Below the pieces are notes generated by a model, which saw nothing but the letters and a program-made list of their open reading frames with translations, ran no database searches and had not been told where the DNA came from. DNA of 64,000 bases from JBCCCJ01 sp039029315. GTDB lineage: Bacteria; Bacteroidota; Bacteroidia; J057. Positions 8,633-17,213 of this stretch are shown one piece after another (position 1 is the first letter of the stretch; every line of letters starts with the position of its first letter). The stretch covers positions 1 to 64,000 of the forward strand of contig JBCCGK010000051.1 of NCBI GenBank assembly GCA_039029315.1. Direction: 5' to 3'. The translations under genes and the position numbers were made by a program.

Positions 8633-8945
8633 CCGTTCGCGCAAATCGCGATTTATTCCCTTCAAATCCTTTTTTTCGACGAAATTCATCCGAATTTCTT
8701 CCCAAAATCTTTCCCACTCACGAAATAGAAATTCCTAAGACACAGGCAATTGGCACAATTATTGCTTATGGAGTTGTTTTTTTGGGCGGAAATACCTAAT
8801 TTTTAGCTTTCTACGCAACCCAGACAGTCCACTGATACGGGATTTTTCCCCATTGAGAAGGGAGCTCTTCTTGATATGCGAACGAATATTGAGATTCGTC
8901 CCCGGACAAGTAATGTTAGTCATTAAATAGTACGCGAAAAGAAAC
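8633..8945 (+). other. Upstream region of rpoN
   Basis: This 313-base gap holds no gene. It contains a small inverted repeat, ACGAAT at 8882-8887 with ATTCGT at 8894-8899, which could be an operator. It also holds TGGCAC-N4-TTGC at 8752-8765, a near match to a sigma-54 promoter whose spacer is one base too short. No good TTG/TAnnTTTG pair was found for rpoN. Confidence 0.4.
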
Positions 8946-10448
8946 ATGTTAAAACAGAACCAGCAACTCAAACTGCTCCAGAAGATCTCACCTCAACAAA
9001 TTCAATTTATCAAATTGTTGCAGGTACCTACGGCTTCTCTGGAACAGAGAATCAAAGAGGAGCTGGAAAAGAACCCTGCTCTCGAGGATCAGCAAATGGG
9101 GTTTGGAGACGAACAACCCAAAAACGAATATGATGATCTTGATAGAAAAGAGGAAGAGGATACAAAAGCCGATGAGCAGGAAGATGGAGGAAGTCATGAA
9201 ATCAGCATCGATGATTATCTAGCCAATGATAGCTATGACTATCGGACCAGACTTCCATCAGGCGGGGATGATGATGATGATGATTATGAGGCACCCATTG
9301 TTCAAATGAAAACCCTCTATGATCAATTGATTGAACAGATTTCTCTCCTCAAATTGACCGATCACGAACGCTTACTTGGTGAACATATCATTGGGAACAT
9401 TGATGAAGATGGATATTTGCGCGGTAGAGGATCTGTAGACCCGATCAAAACCATCCGCAATTATATGGCCTTCAGTCATCGAATCACAACAGATACGGAA
9501 GAAGTTGAAGCCGTTCTGAAAAAGATTCAACGACTTGATCCTCCCGGTGTGGGTGCCAGAGATTTGCAGGAATGTCTATTGCTTCAGTTGCTACGCAAGC
9601 CCTCCACTCGAATTGTCGATCTTGCCATTAAGGTGATTGAGAAATATTTTGACGAATTCACAAAAAAGCACTTTACCAAGCTTCGATCTCGTCTGGGAAT
9701 CACTGAGCAAGAACTCAAGGAAGTCTACCTGACAATTACCAAACTGAATCCAAAGCCTGGGGAATCGCAATCCGTGATCAAGCACGAATACATCATCCCG
9801 GACTTTATTCTGACCACGGAAAACGGACAAATCAACATCCGCCTCAACAGCAGAAATGCCCCTGATCTCAAAGTCAGTCGCAATTATGTGAACATGTATT
9901 CTGAGTTTAAGGGAATAGACAAGAATAAAGCGAAAAAAAATCCGAAGAATAAGGAGACACTGGATTTTGTCAAAGCAAGAATCGAAGCCGCCCAATGGTT
10001 CATAGATGCCATCCGACAGCGGCAGTTCACCTTGTTGAATACGATGGAGACCATTGCAAAAAAACAGAGGGAGTTCTTCCTTTCAGGAGGAGATGAGAAG
10101 AAATTAAAGCCAATGATTCTCAAGGATATTGCCGAAGAGATCAACATGGATATCTCTACTGTAAGCCGAGTCGCCAATAGCAAGTTCGTTCAGACAGAGT
10201 TCGGAATTTATCCACTCAAGTTCTTCTTCACCGAGGGAATAGAAACCGAGGATGGCATGGTGTCAAACAGGGAAGTCAAAAAAGCCCTGGAGGAGATCAT
10301 TTCTGGAGAAAGCAAACGCAAGCCATTGTCTGATGACAAGATTGCCCTCCAACTCAAGTCGCGTGGGTACAATATTGCCAGAAGAACTGTTGCCAAATAT
10401 CGCGAACAGCTAGGTGTCCCGGTAGCCAGACTTCGAAAAGAAGTCTAA
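8946..10448 (+). CDS. rpoN: RNA polymerase sigma-54 factor
   Basis: The alternative sigma factor that directs RNA polymerase to -24/-12 promoters and needs an AAA+ activator. Region I (about 1-50) is glutamine- and leucine-rich (MLKQNQQLKLLQK). Region II (about 55-120) is acidic with a run of six Asp. The core-binding and helix-turn-helix parts follow, and the RpoN box ARRTVAKYRE is at about residues 478-487. Length (500 residues) is typical. It is a single gene, with no enhancer-binding activator or hpf-type partner beside it in this window. Confidence 0.96.
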   Translation: MLKQNQQLKLLQKISPQQIQFIKLLQVPTASLEQRIKEELEKNPALEDQQMGFGDEQPKNEYDDLDRKEEEDTKADEQEDGGSHEISIDDYLANDSYDYRTRLPSGGDDDDDDYEAPIVQMKTLYDQLIEQISLLKLTDHERLLGEHIIGNIDEDGYLRGRGSVDPIKTIRNYMAFSHRITTDTEEVEAVLKKIQRLDPPGVGARDLQECLLLQLLRKPSTRIVDLAIKVIEKYFDEFTKKHFTKLRSRLGITEQELKEVYLTITKLNPKPGESQSVIKHEYIIPDFILTTENGQINIRLNSRNAPDLKVSRNYVNMYSEFKGIDKNKAKKNPKNKETLDFVKARIEAAQWFIDAIRQRQFTLLNTMETIAKKQREFFLSGGDEKKLKPMILKDIAEEINMDISTVSRVANSKFVQTEFGIYPLKFFFTEGIETEDGMVSNREVKKALEEIISGESKRKPLSDDKIALQLKSRGYNIARRTVAKYREQLGVPVARLRKEV

Positions 10449-10570
10449 CAAACCCTGTTTCAGAGACATACTTGATCCATTTTCAGATAGGAAAATGAAT
10501 CGATCGGCATGTGGCAGTCCTCATATTGCAGGATTCTCCAACCATGCTCGATGGGCAGCGTCATTCTCAT

Positions 10571-11320
10571 ATGATGCGGAAATTTTTCACCTGGAAGTGG
10601 GTCAAAAGAATCCTTCTCATAGGTATTGGCCTCTCCCTCCTCGCAAGTGTATATGTTCGATGGATATTTGACCCACTTCTTGGGCCGATCTATGATCGCC
10701 TCAGCAGACAAAAAGCCGTTCATACTTCTGAGCAATTAGACCAAACCCTGGAAGCCCTACCGACCTTATCCTACAAGCGCTTAGTCCGTACTGATCTTGC
10801 GCGAGGTGATGGACTTTCTAGCATGAAGCACTATCAGGATCAGGAATTTATCAGAATTTCAGGTGTCAATCGCTATAGATATCTCGTTGGCAACCAACGA
10901 GTCCATCAATTTCTTCCTGGAATGCGGATCTGGAGATTCCGACTTCCCAGATTGGGCCACACACAATACCTTCTCATCGACAAACGAGTGCTCAGACAGT
11001 TGCTCTCGTTTCGGCAGGCGCTGGAAAAACAAGGGCTGAATCCCAATGCCTTCGCGGTCAGCTCAGGATTTCGACCTCCCAGCTATAATAAGCGAGTAGG
11101 CGGAAAACCGAAAAGCAGACATCTCCACGGTCAGGCCATTGACATCCTCATTCAGGATCTGAATTCCGATGGTCGGTCCAATCAGACAGATGTAGACCTG
11201 GCCTACAAAATTTTACATGAACAAATCGTAACAGACAAAGGCGGATTGGGAAGATATAACAGCAACAAACGCCTCTTGCATCTGGATTGTCGAGGCTATC
11301 GCGCAAGATGGCATTATTGA
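10571..11320 (+). CDS. Membrane-anchored M15-type peptidase (YcbK/DUF882-like)
   Basis: A probable zinc peptidase acting on peptidoglycan cross-links or stems in the periplasm. One N-terminal membrane segment (about residues 12-28) is followed by a linker and a D,D- or L,D-peptidase-like domain. SGFRPPSYN, then HLHGQAID with His184 and Asp191, and LHLD with His237 form the metal site of this family. A loop between them, DLNSDGRSNQTDVD, reads like an EF-hand or dockerin calcium loop. I start at the ATG at 10571; a GTG at 10511 is in frame but less likely. It overlaps bioY by 7 bases in convergent orientation. Confidence 0.75.
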   Translation: MMRKFFTWKWVKRILLIGIGLSLLASVYVRWIFDPLLGPIYDRLSRQKAVHTSEQLDQTLEALPTLSYKRLVRTDLARGDGLSSMKHYQDQEFIRISGVNRYRYLVGNQRVHQFLPGMRIWRFRLPRLGHTQYLLIDKRVLRQLLSFRQALEKQGLNPNAFAVSSGFRPPSYNKRVGGKPKSRHLHGQAIDILIQDLNSDGRSNQTDVDLAYKILHEQIVTDKGGLGRYNSNKRLLHLDCRGYRARWHY

Positions 11321-11901
11321 TGAAGATTCTTGGCTTTGTTTCGTTCAATCAATTCTTTCATCCCCCAGTTTGCCAAGCCGACAATCAAGGTCCCCAACAG
11401 AATTTTGATGCCCATACCAGGCAGAAGTGGTAAGATTTTTTCCCACATTCCCTCAAAACCAATAAGCACTCCCAACCATAGAAAGCCGATCAACAAGATC
11501 AGGATATGACCAAGGAACAGGATTAGCGCAATCCCCATCCAGTGTTTTCCCCAGACGCCAGCCGAAAGTTTCCCAACCAAGAAGGAAGCCAGGACAAAAC
11601 TCAACAAAAACCCTCCTGTAGGACCAATCAGTTTTTCCCAACCAGCCCCTCCTTCGGCAAATACTGGCAAGCCCAATGCTCCCATGACCAAGTAAAGAGA
11701 AGTTGCTATCCCCCCCTTGCTGGGCCCCAGGATCATCGCTAATGTCAGGATGACCAGGGTCTGAAAGGTTACAGGCAATGCAGAGACAACATTGATCTCG
11801 ATTGGAGCAAGTAAGCAAATCAACAAGGTAGCCAGAAATACTTTTACTGGCGCATCCCAAAAGCGGTCTTTCCCTCCAATAGCAAACTCATCAAGAAGCA
11901 T
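11314..11901 (-). CDS. bioY: Biotin transporter BioY, 195 aa
   Basis: The substrate-binding S component for biotin uptake, which works alone or with ECF ATPases. Six hydrophobic helices, the PVTFQTLVILTLAMILG segment (about 43-59), GLPVFAEGG (about 76-84) and GPTGGFLLSF (about 92-101) are characteristic of BioY. No bioM/bioN genes are adjacent. Its start overlaps the end of the acyltransferase gene by 11 bases, so the two are probably translated from one message with the acyltransferase first. A biotin-binding regulator site was not seen. Confidence 0.92.
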   Translation of the reverse strand: MLLDEFAIGGKDRFWDAPVKVFLATLLICLLAPIEINVVSALPVTFQTLVILTLAMILGPSKGGIATSLYLVMGALGLPVFAEGGAGWEKLIGPTGGFLLSFVLASFLVGKLSAGVWGKHWMGIALILFLGHILILLIGFLWLGVLIGFEGMWEKILPLLPGMGIKILLGTLIVGLANWGMKELIERNKAKNLHQ

Positions 11902-12475
11902 AACGTTGATCCAGGATAAATTTTGACGGATATTTTCCCTTGATGTCCTTATAGAAAGTCATGATTTGCTGCATATCAGCATCCTGATCATCAGAAGGGT
12001 GAATCACATGATAGGCCCCGGCTTCTTTTTTTTCATAGTCAAGATACCCCAGAACGATGGGAACATTAGCAGCTTTTGCCAGATGATAGAATCCACTCTT
12101 CCATTCCTTTGCCAGACTTCTTGTGCCTTCAGGAGCAATGATCATGGCTGTTGGGTTATGGGACAAAAACAGTTCCTGCATCGCCTCTATATAGCTTTTG
12201 CGTTCTGCCCCTTTCTCTCTGGGACTTCTATCAATCCACAGCCCCCCGGCAGATTCAAGAATCCGCCCAAGCACAAGCGTATTAGACTCTTTCTTTACGG
12301 CAAATCTGGCTGGAATTTTGCCGATTGAGAAAGCACCGATCATGAATACGGCATCCCTTAAGGCTGTATGCGGAGCAGCTGTGATCACACAGTTTTGGAA
12401 TACTTCTGGCGGCAGATTAGGATTGAGTTTCCACCCCAATAGCCTGAAGATTAATCGAAAAGCAGCTTTTATCAT
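11891..12475 (-). CDS. PlsC-type lysophospholipid acyltransferase, 194 aa
   Basis: A membrane-associated glycerolipid acyltransferase, probably 1-acyl-glycerol-3-phosphate acyltransferase or a related lipid-modifying enzyme. The catalytic HxxxxD motif is His36-TALR-Asp41, and the phosphate-binding EGTR is at 116-119. I start at the ATG at 12475 (MIKAAFRL); the frame extends to a TTG at 12559 but the extra residues are not typical. The protein is short for a PlsC, which suits the small DUF-type LPLAT members of Bacteroidota. It is upstream of and overlaps bioY by 11 bases. Confidence 0.85.
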   Translation of the reverse strand: MIKAAFRLIFRLLGWKLNPNLPPEVFQNCVITAAPHTALRDAVFMIGAFSIGKIPARFAVKKESNTLVLGRILESAGGLWIDRSPREKGAERKSYIEAMQELFLSHNPTAMIIAPEGTRSLAKEWKSGFYHLAKAANVPIVLGYLDYEKKEAGAYHVIHPSDDQDADMQQIMTFYKDIKGKYPSKFILDQRYAS

Positions 12476-12652
12476 AAAAAATATAATATGAATCGGCCAC
12501 AAAGGTAGGAAAAATTGCTTTCTGGGCAGTCGATTTCCATCTTCCCATACCTGAAACAAGAATGCAGGATGTATAGAAAAGGCGAAAAATTTCTATATTA
12601 CACCATTGTATTTTCAAGCAATCAACCTAATCTACTAGACTGAATTCCTACT

Positions 12653-13807
12653 ATGAGCAGAAAAATGAGAATGGGGATGGTAGGCGGCGGAAGGGGGGCT
12701 TTTATTGGCGCTGTTCACAGAATGGCAGCAGCCCTCGACGGAGAAATCGACCTTGTATGTGGCGCCTTCAGCAGCAATCCTGAAAAATCCAAAGCTTCTG
12801 GCCTTGATCTGTTTCTACCTCCAGATCGCTCTTATGGATCGTATGAAGAAATGATCCTCAAAGAAAAAGAACTTCCTGAAGGTGAGCGCATGGATTTTGT
12901 TTCTATTGTGACACCGAATCATGTGCATTTTCCTCCAGCCAAAATCGCAATGGAAAATGGGTTTCCCGTGATTTGTGATAAGCCTCTGTGTTTTTCACTG
13001 GAACAGGCCAAGGAATTCAAGGAAGTGGTGGACAAAACAGGCTTGCCATTTGCCCTGACGCATAATTACACGGGCTATCCCATGGTCAAAGAGGCGCGTG
13101 ATATGGTTCGGTCTGGCAAAATTGGAGCCGTAAGAAAAGTTGTTGCTGAATACCCACAGGGATGGTTATCCACCTATCTGGAAGGTGGAGATCATAAGCA
13201 AGCTGCCTGGCGAACCGATCCAAGCAAATCGGGGGCGGCCGGTGCCATGGGAGACATTGGAACCCATGCCGAAAACCTTGCCGAATATATTACCGGTCTC
13301 AAAATCACAGAAGTTTGTGCAGATCTGAGCATTTTTGTAGATGGTCGATTGCTGGATGATGATGGCAATGTCCTCTTGCGCTTTGACAGTGGTGCCAAAG
13401 GAGTCCTGCACGCAAGTCAGATCTCTCAGGGAGAAGAGAATTCCCTCAACATTCGCATTTATGGTGAGACGGGCGGATTGGAATGGCACCAAATGGAGCC
13501 CAATACCCTGATTCACAAAACCAATGAAGAGACCCGAATTCTCCGAACGGCTGTAGGCAATCTGTCTGCATCCGCCCAAGCCCATACCAGAATTCCTGCG
13601 GGACATCCTGAAGGATATCTGGAGGCATTTGCCAATATCTATCGCAACTTTGGGCGTACAGTCCGAGCACACATAGAAGGTCGCAGCCCAAATCCGGTAG
13701 ATCTGGACTTTCCAACCATAGATGATGGGGTCCGAGGCATGGCATTTATAGAGACTGTCGTTGCTTCGAGTGCCAGTGATCAGAAGTGGTATCCCATGAA
13801 ATCATAA
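12653..13807 (+). CDS. Gfo/Idh/MocA family oxidoreductase, 384 aa
   Basis: An NAD(P)-dependent sugar or cyclitol dehydrogenase of the cytoplasm. The Rossmann motif GGGRGAFIG lies at 11-19 and the cofactor-binding DKP at 109-111. A catalytic pair Asp201/His205 sits in GDIGTHAEN. There is no Tat or Sec signal, unlike the many secreted Gfo/Idh proteins of this phylum. It opens a run with a sugar isomerase/epimerase and a secreted protein (gaps 53 and 4 bases). This pair of enzymes is common in inositol or 3-keto-sugar catabolism, but the substrate cannot be read from sequence. Confidence 0.9.
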   Translation: MSRKMRMGMVGGGRGAFIGAVHRMAAALDGEIDLVCGAFSSNPEKSKASGLDLFLPPDRSYGSYEEMILKEKELPEGERMDFVSIVTPNHVHFPPAKIAMENGFPVICDKPLCFSLEQAKEFKEVVDKTGLPFALTHNYTGYPMVKEARDMVRSGKIGAVRKVVAEYPQGWLSTYLEGGDHKQAAWRTDPSKSGAAGAMGDIGTHAENLAEYITGLKITEVCADLSIFVDGRLLDDDGNVLLRFDSGAKGVLHASQISQGEENSLNIRIYGETGGLEWHQMEPNTLIHKTNEETRILRTAVGNLSASAQAHTRIPAGHPEGYLEAFANIYRNFGRTVRAHIEGRSPNPVDLDFPTIDDGVRGMAFIETVVASSASDQKWYPMKS

Positions 13808-13860
13808 GTCAGACCTTAGGTCTTTTTTACCTTATCTCATTATCTCTATCTATTTTGTCA

Positions 13861-14913
13861 ATGAAAACAATCAAAGGCCCCGCAATATTTCTCGCACAAT
13901 TCATGGGAGACGAAGCCCCGTTCAATAGCTTCGAAAACATCGTCAAATGGGCTTCTGACCTCGGTTACATTGGTGTGCAGGTTCCGACTTTTGACAGCAG
14001 GTGCATCGATCTGGAAAAAGCTGCAAGCAGCCAAGCATATTGTGATGACATGAAAGGCTTTGCTGCAGACCATGGCGTCACAATCACTGAGCTTTCTACC
14101 CATCTCCAGGGACAATTGGTAGCTGTACACCCAGCCTATGACAAAATGTTCGACGGATTTGCGCCAGAAGCTGTCCGTGGCAATCCTTCTGCCAGGCAAG
14201 AATGGGCTGTGAATCAATTGATGTTGGCAGCTCAAGCCAGCAAGAATTTTGGTTTGACGGCGCATGTGACCTTCTCTGGTGCATTGGCATGGCCATATGT
14301 CTATCCTTGGCCTCAACGCCCTGCTGGCTTGATCGAACAAGCGTTTGATGAGCTTGCCAAAAGATGGACGCCCATCCTGAATGCCTTCGATGAAGTAGGG
14401 GTTGATTTGTGTTATGAAATCCACCCTGGAGAGGATCTCCACGATGGCTTAACCTTTGAGCGCTTCTACGAAGCTGTTGGTAAGCATGCTCGATGCAATA
14501 TGCTCTATGATCCAAGTCATTATGTGCTGCAAGGGCTGGATTATTTGCAGAACATTGACTTCTACCATGAGTTCATCAAGATGTTCCATGTCAAGGATGC
14601 CGAACTAAACCCAACTGGCAAAGCAGGGGTCTACGGTGGATACGCAGGCTGGACAGAGCGGCCTGGTCGTTTTCGCTCTCTTGGAGACGGACAAGTGGAT
14701 TTTGCGGGCATCTTCAGCAAATTGAGCCAATATGGATATGACGGATGGGCAGTATTGGAGTGGGAATGCTGTATCAAATCTCCTCAGCAAGGAGCAGAAG
14801 AAGGCGCGCCTTTCATTGCTGACCACATCATACAAGTTACAGACAAAGCTTTTGATGATTTCGCAGATGCAGGAGTAGATGAGGAGACCAATCGCCAAAT
14901 CCTGGGATTATAA
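13861..14913 (+). CDS. Sugar phosphate isomerase/epimerase (TIM barrel), 350 aa
   Basis: An AP-endonuclease-2-fold isomerase that likely interconverts a sugar or keto-sugar using a divalent metal. The metal-site residues are visible: Glu186 (YEIHPGED), Asp217 and His220 (YDPSHYVLQG), His243 (MFHVKD), Glu300 (VLEWE). I use the ATG at 13861; the frame opens at 13786, overlapping the previous gene, but the later start matches the family (MKTIKGPAIF). It follows the oxidoreductase by 53 bases and precedes a secreted protein by 4 bases, so it is almost certainly cotranscribed. Confidence 0.9.
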   Translation: MKTIKGPAIFLAQFMGDEAPFNSFENIVKWASDLGYIGVQVPTFDSRCIDLEKAASSQAYCDDMKGFAADHGVTITELSTHLQGQLVAVHPAYDKMFDGFAPEAVRGNPSARQEWAVNQLMLAAQASKNFGLTAHVTFSGALAWPYVYPWPQRPAGLIEQAFDELAKRWTPILNAFDEVGVDLCYEIHPGEDLHDGLTFERFYEAVGKHARCNMLYDPSHYVLQGLDYLQNIDFYHEFIKMFHVKDAELNPTGKAGVYGGYAGWTERPGRFRSLGDGQVDFAGIFSKLSQYGYDGWAVLEWECCIKSPQQGAEEGAPFIADHIIQVTDKAFDDFADAGVDEETNRQILGL

Positions 14914-14917
14914 TCGT

Positions 14918-15691
14918 ATGCGTAGATCCTTTCTTCTTCCTGTTTTTCTCTTTCTGTTTTGGGGAATACCCTCTACGAGCTTTGCCCAAAAAGACAAAGA
15001 AGAACCTCCGATTGAGAGACCTCTCAGCCAATGGGTATTCAAGACTGTGGTGGATGATCTTCCCGGAGCAGTCGTGGTAGCTCTCCACAAGGATATATGG
15101 CTTGCTTACAATCCTGTATCCGCAGATATCTATCGCGCATGGAAAGGAAAAGTCAAATTACAAGGAGCGATATATACGGGCATCAGCGGGGAGCAACCTG
15201 CTATTGATGGATTTCCGTTTATCAACAAGCCTTTCTCTCAGCAGCACGACTGGCGGGTCAAAATCAATGGTCAGGAAGAAACACCCAAGGTCATGTGGCG
15301 TGGGTACAAAAAGCTTGAAAATTCCTTTACAGCGATGTACAGCCTACGATTGTCCAACGGTATGGACATTGAGATAGAAGAGCAAGCAGAATATATGGAG
15401 GTCAAAAGAGCTGGCAATCGTTCAGGTTTCCAGCGCTCTTTCACCATCACACGAGGACCTACAGGAGCTGAAGTTAGTCTGGGAATGGCGTATGATGGGA
15501 TGGTGAGACGCGCAGATATACAGACGAGCAGCAAGTTCAAGGATGTCGAACGAGAAAAGCGCCACTTTGAATGGGGAACTTTGTACAATTTTTCCGGGAG
15601 GTTGATGTTGAGTCAGGATGAGCCAACAGTTCTTAATTTGACATTTGCGATTGACCCTGAACAAGAGGCTTCCACGACAGGGAGCAATTGA
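14918..15691 (+). CDS. Secreted protein of unknown function in the sugar-catabolism operon, 257 aa
   Basis: A signal peptide ends near FAQKD (about residue 23). The mature part has no catalytic motif that I recognise. It includes YNPVSADIYRAWKG (about 66-79), a pattern reminiscent of domains joined to haem-binding dehydrogenase-like proteins in this phylum, and a beta-rich middle. The start at 14918 is 4 bases after the isomerase stop, so it is coupled with that gene. A ligand-binding or accessory role in extracytoplasmic sugar oxidation is inference; the haem-binding protein at 17214 is nearby. There is a 167-base gap to the MFS gene. Confidence 0.7.
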   Translation: MRRSFLLPVFLFLFWGIPSTSFAQKDKEEPPIERPLSQWVFKTVVDDLPGAVVVALHKDIWLAYNPVSADIYRAWKGKVKLQGAIYTGISGEQPAIDGFPFINKPFSQQHDWRVKINGQEETPKVMWRGYKKLENSFTAMYSLRLSNGMDIEIEEQAEYMEVKRAGNRSGFQRSFTITRGPTGAEVSLGMAYDGMVRRADIQTSSKFKDVEREKRHFEWGTLYNFSGRLMLSQDEPTVLNLTFAIDPEQEASTTGSN

Positions 15692-15858
15692 TTTCTTTTT
15701 TATTTTGTGTAATTTATGACTATAAACAATCGGTCAATGTTAGGTGAAAGGCAGAGGTTTTTGACAAAATGATGATTCTCTCTCGTGCTTATCACTGATC
15801 TCTTTCCAGACAAAAACCCATACTATACTATTTATCTACTACAAATAACTATCTAACA

Positions 15859-17091
15859 ATGAGCAAAGAACAACGATTATTTTACGGCAGTTGTTTCGCC
15901 TTGATCACAACCGCCTTTTCATTCAGTATCAGAGCAGGGGTCCTTCCTGAACTTGGAACGGAACTCTCACTGAATGCAACCCAATTGGGATATATCAACT
16001 CCATGTGGTTTTTTGGCTTCCCAATCTCCATGATCATTGGTGGCTTGGTTTATCATACAGTTGGTGGTCAGCGAATCATGCAATTTGCCTTCCTCGCCCA
16101 TGCCATCGGGATTCTCCTGACCATCTATGCAGGAAGCTATGCAGTGTTGATGATTTCGACCTTTTTGATCGGCTTGGGCAATGGTTGTACAGAAGCAGCT
16201 TGTAATCCGATGATTGCGGATGCCTACGATGGGATAAAGATGAGCAAAATGATGAACCGCTTCCATATGTGGTTCCCTGGTGGAATAGTAATTGGAAGTT
16301 TGATTTCTCAATTCATGGGACCTGGTGGTCTTGGTTTGGCCTGGCAAGCTCAGATTTGGGTGATCATGATTCCTACAATTGTTTATGCTTACCTGTTCTG
16401 GGGACAAGATTGGCCTAAAGCAAAAATTGCTGAAGCAACCTCCTTCAATAAGAACCTGCAAGCTATGTTGACTCCATTGTTCCTCTTTATGCTTGCTTGT
16501 ATGGCTCTGACAGCCATTTCAGAATTTGGTCCTCAGCAGTGGGTACAATTGACATTGGCAGAAAGTGGAGCACAGCCTATGGTTATCCTTGCCCTTGTAA
16601 CTGGCTTGATGGCAGTTGCACGCTGGTTCGGAGGAGATGTGGTTAAGCAATTCAATACAACTGGCGTTCTTCTTGGATCTGCCGTTCTCTCCACCATTGG
16701 ATTGATTCTCTTCAGTACACAGATTGGTTTCATGACCTATGTTGCAGCCATTGTCTATGGCCTTGGTATCGCCTACTTCTGGCCCAATATGATTGGATTT
16801 ATTGCTGACTATGTGCCCAAAAGTGGTGCGATCGGGATGTCCGTTGTTGGTGCCATGGGGATGTTCTCCTCTATGATCTTTCAGCCCATTATCGGTGCGT
16901 GGATCGATGGCAATAGAGCTGCGGGAGAAGCAGATGGCTTGACTGGTGGTGCGCTTGAATTGTTCACTGGACAAGCAACTCTAGGAACAATGGTCTTATT
17001 CCCAGGTATTCTGATCGTGCTTTTCGGCGGTCTGTACTACTATATGAGGAATCAGCCAAAAGCAGAAACCCAAACGGTATCTGCACATTAA
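15859..17091 (+). CDS. MFS transporter, 410 aa
   Basis: A major facilitator transporter with about 12 hydrophobic helices, in the inner membrane. The N-terminal half carries GFPISMIIGG (about 53-62) and the loop GGLVYHTVGGQR (about 61-72). Its position after a Gfo/Idh oxidoreductase, isomerase and secreted protein suggests uptake of the sugar or cyclitol processed by them. Helix composition is closest to sugar or nucleoside MFS families, but the substrate is not determined. A strong terminator at 17119-17147 closes the unit. A separate promoter in the 167-base gap before this gene is possible. Confidence 0.88.
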   Translation: MSKEQRLFYGSCFALITTAFSFSIRAGVLPELGTELSLNATQLGYINSMWFFGFPISMIIGGLVYHTVGGQRIMQFAFLAHAIGILLTIYAGSYAVLMISTFLIGLGNGCTEAACNPMIADAYDGIKMSKMMNRFHMWFPGGIVIGSLISQFMGPGGLGLAWQAQIWVIMIPTIVYAYLFWGQDWPKAKIAEATSFNKNLQAMLTPLFLFMLACMALTAISEFGPQQWVQLTLAESGAQPMVILALVTGLMAVARWFGGDVVKQFNTTGVLLGSAVLSTIGLILFSTQIGFMTYVAAIVYGLGIAYFWPNMIGFIADYVPKSGAIGMSVVGAMGMFSSMIFQPIIGAWIDGNRAAGEADGLTGGALELFTGQATLGTMVLFPGILIVLFGGLYYYMRNQPKAETQTVSAH

Positions 17092-17118
17092 TCTGAATAC
17101 TATTTTCTTTGCTATAAG

Positions 17119-17147
17119 GTCCCGCACGCTGTGCGGGACTTTTTTTT
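17119..17147 (+). terminator. Intrinsic terminator after the MFS gene
   Basis: GTCCCGCAC (17119-17127), loop GCT, GTGCGGGAC (17131-17139) form a perfect 9-bp stem, followed by eight T (17140-17147). It separates the sugar operon from the haem-binding gene. Confidence 0.92.
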
Positions 17148-17213
17148 GACGAAAAAGAGAAAATGATTGCTCTGTCATTTTTTCCACAAATTCTTGTACA
17201 TTGAGTCTGCCAT

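Noticed and set aside
8752..8765. Calling a true sigma-54 promoter for rpoN
   Set aside because: Spacer between TGGCAC and TTGC is four bases rather than the required five, so it is listed only as a low-interest finding.
10460..10735. 91-codon minus-strand frame opposite the M15-like gene
   Set aside because: Shadow frame; the plus-strand frame has a transmembrane helix and conserved metal motifs.
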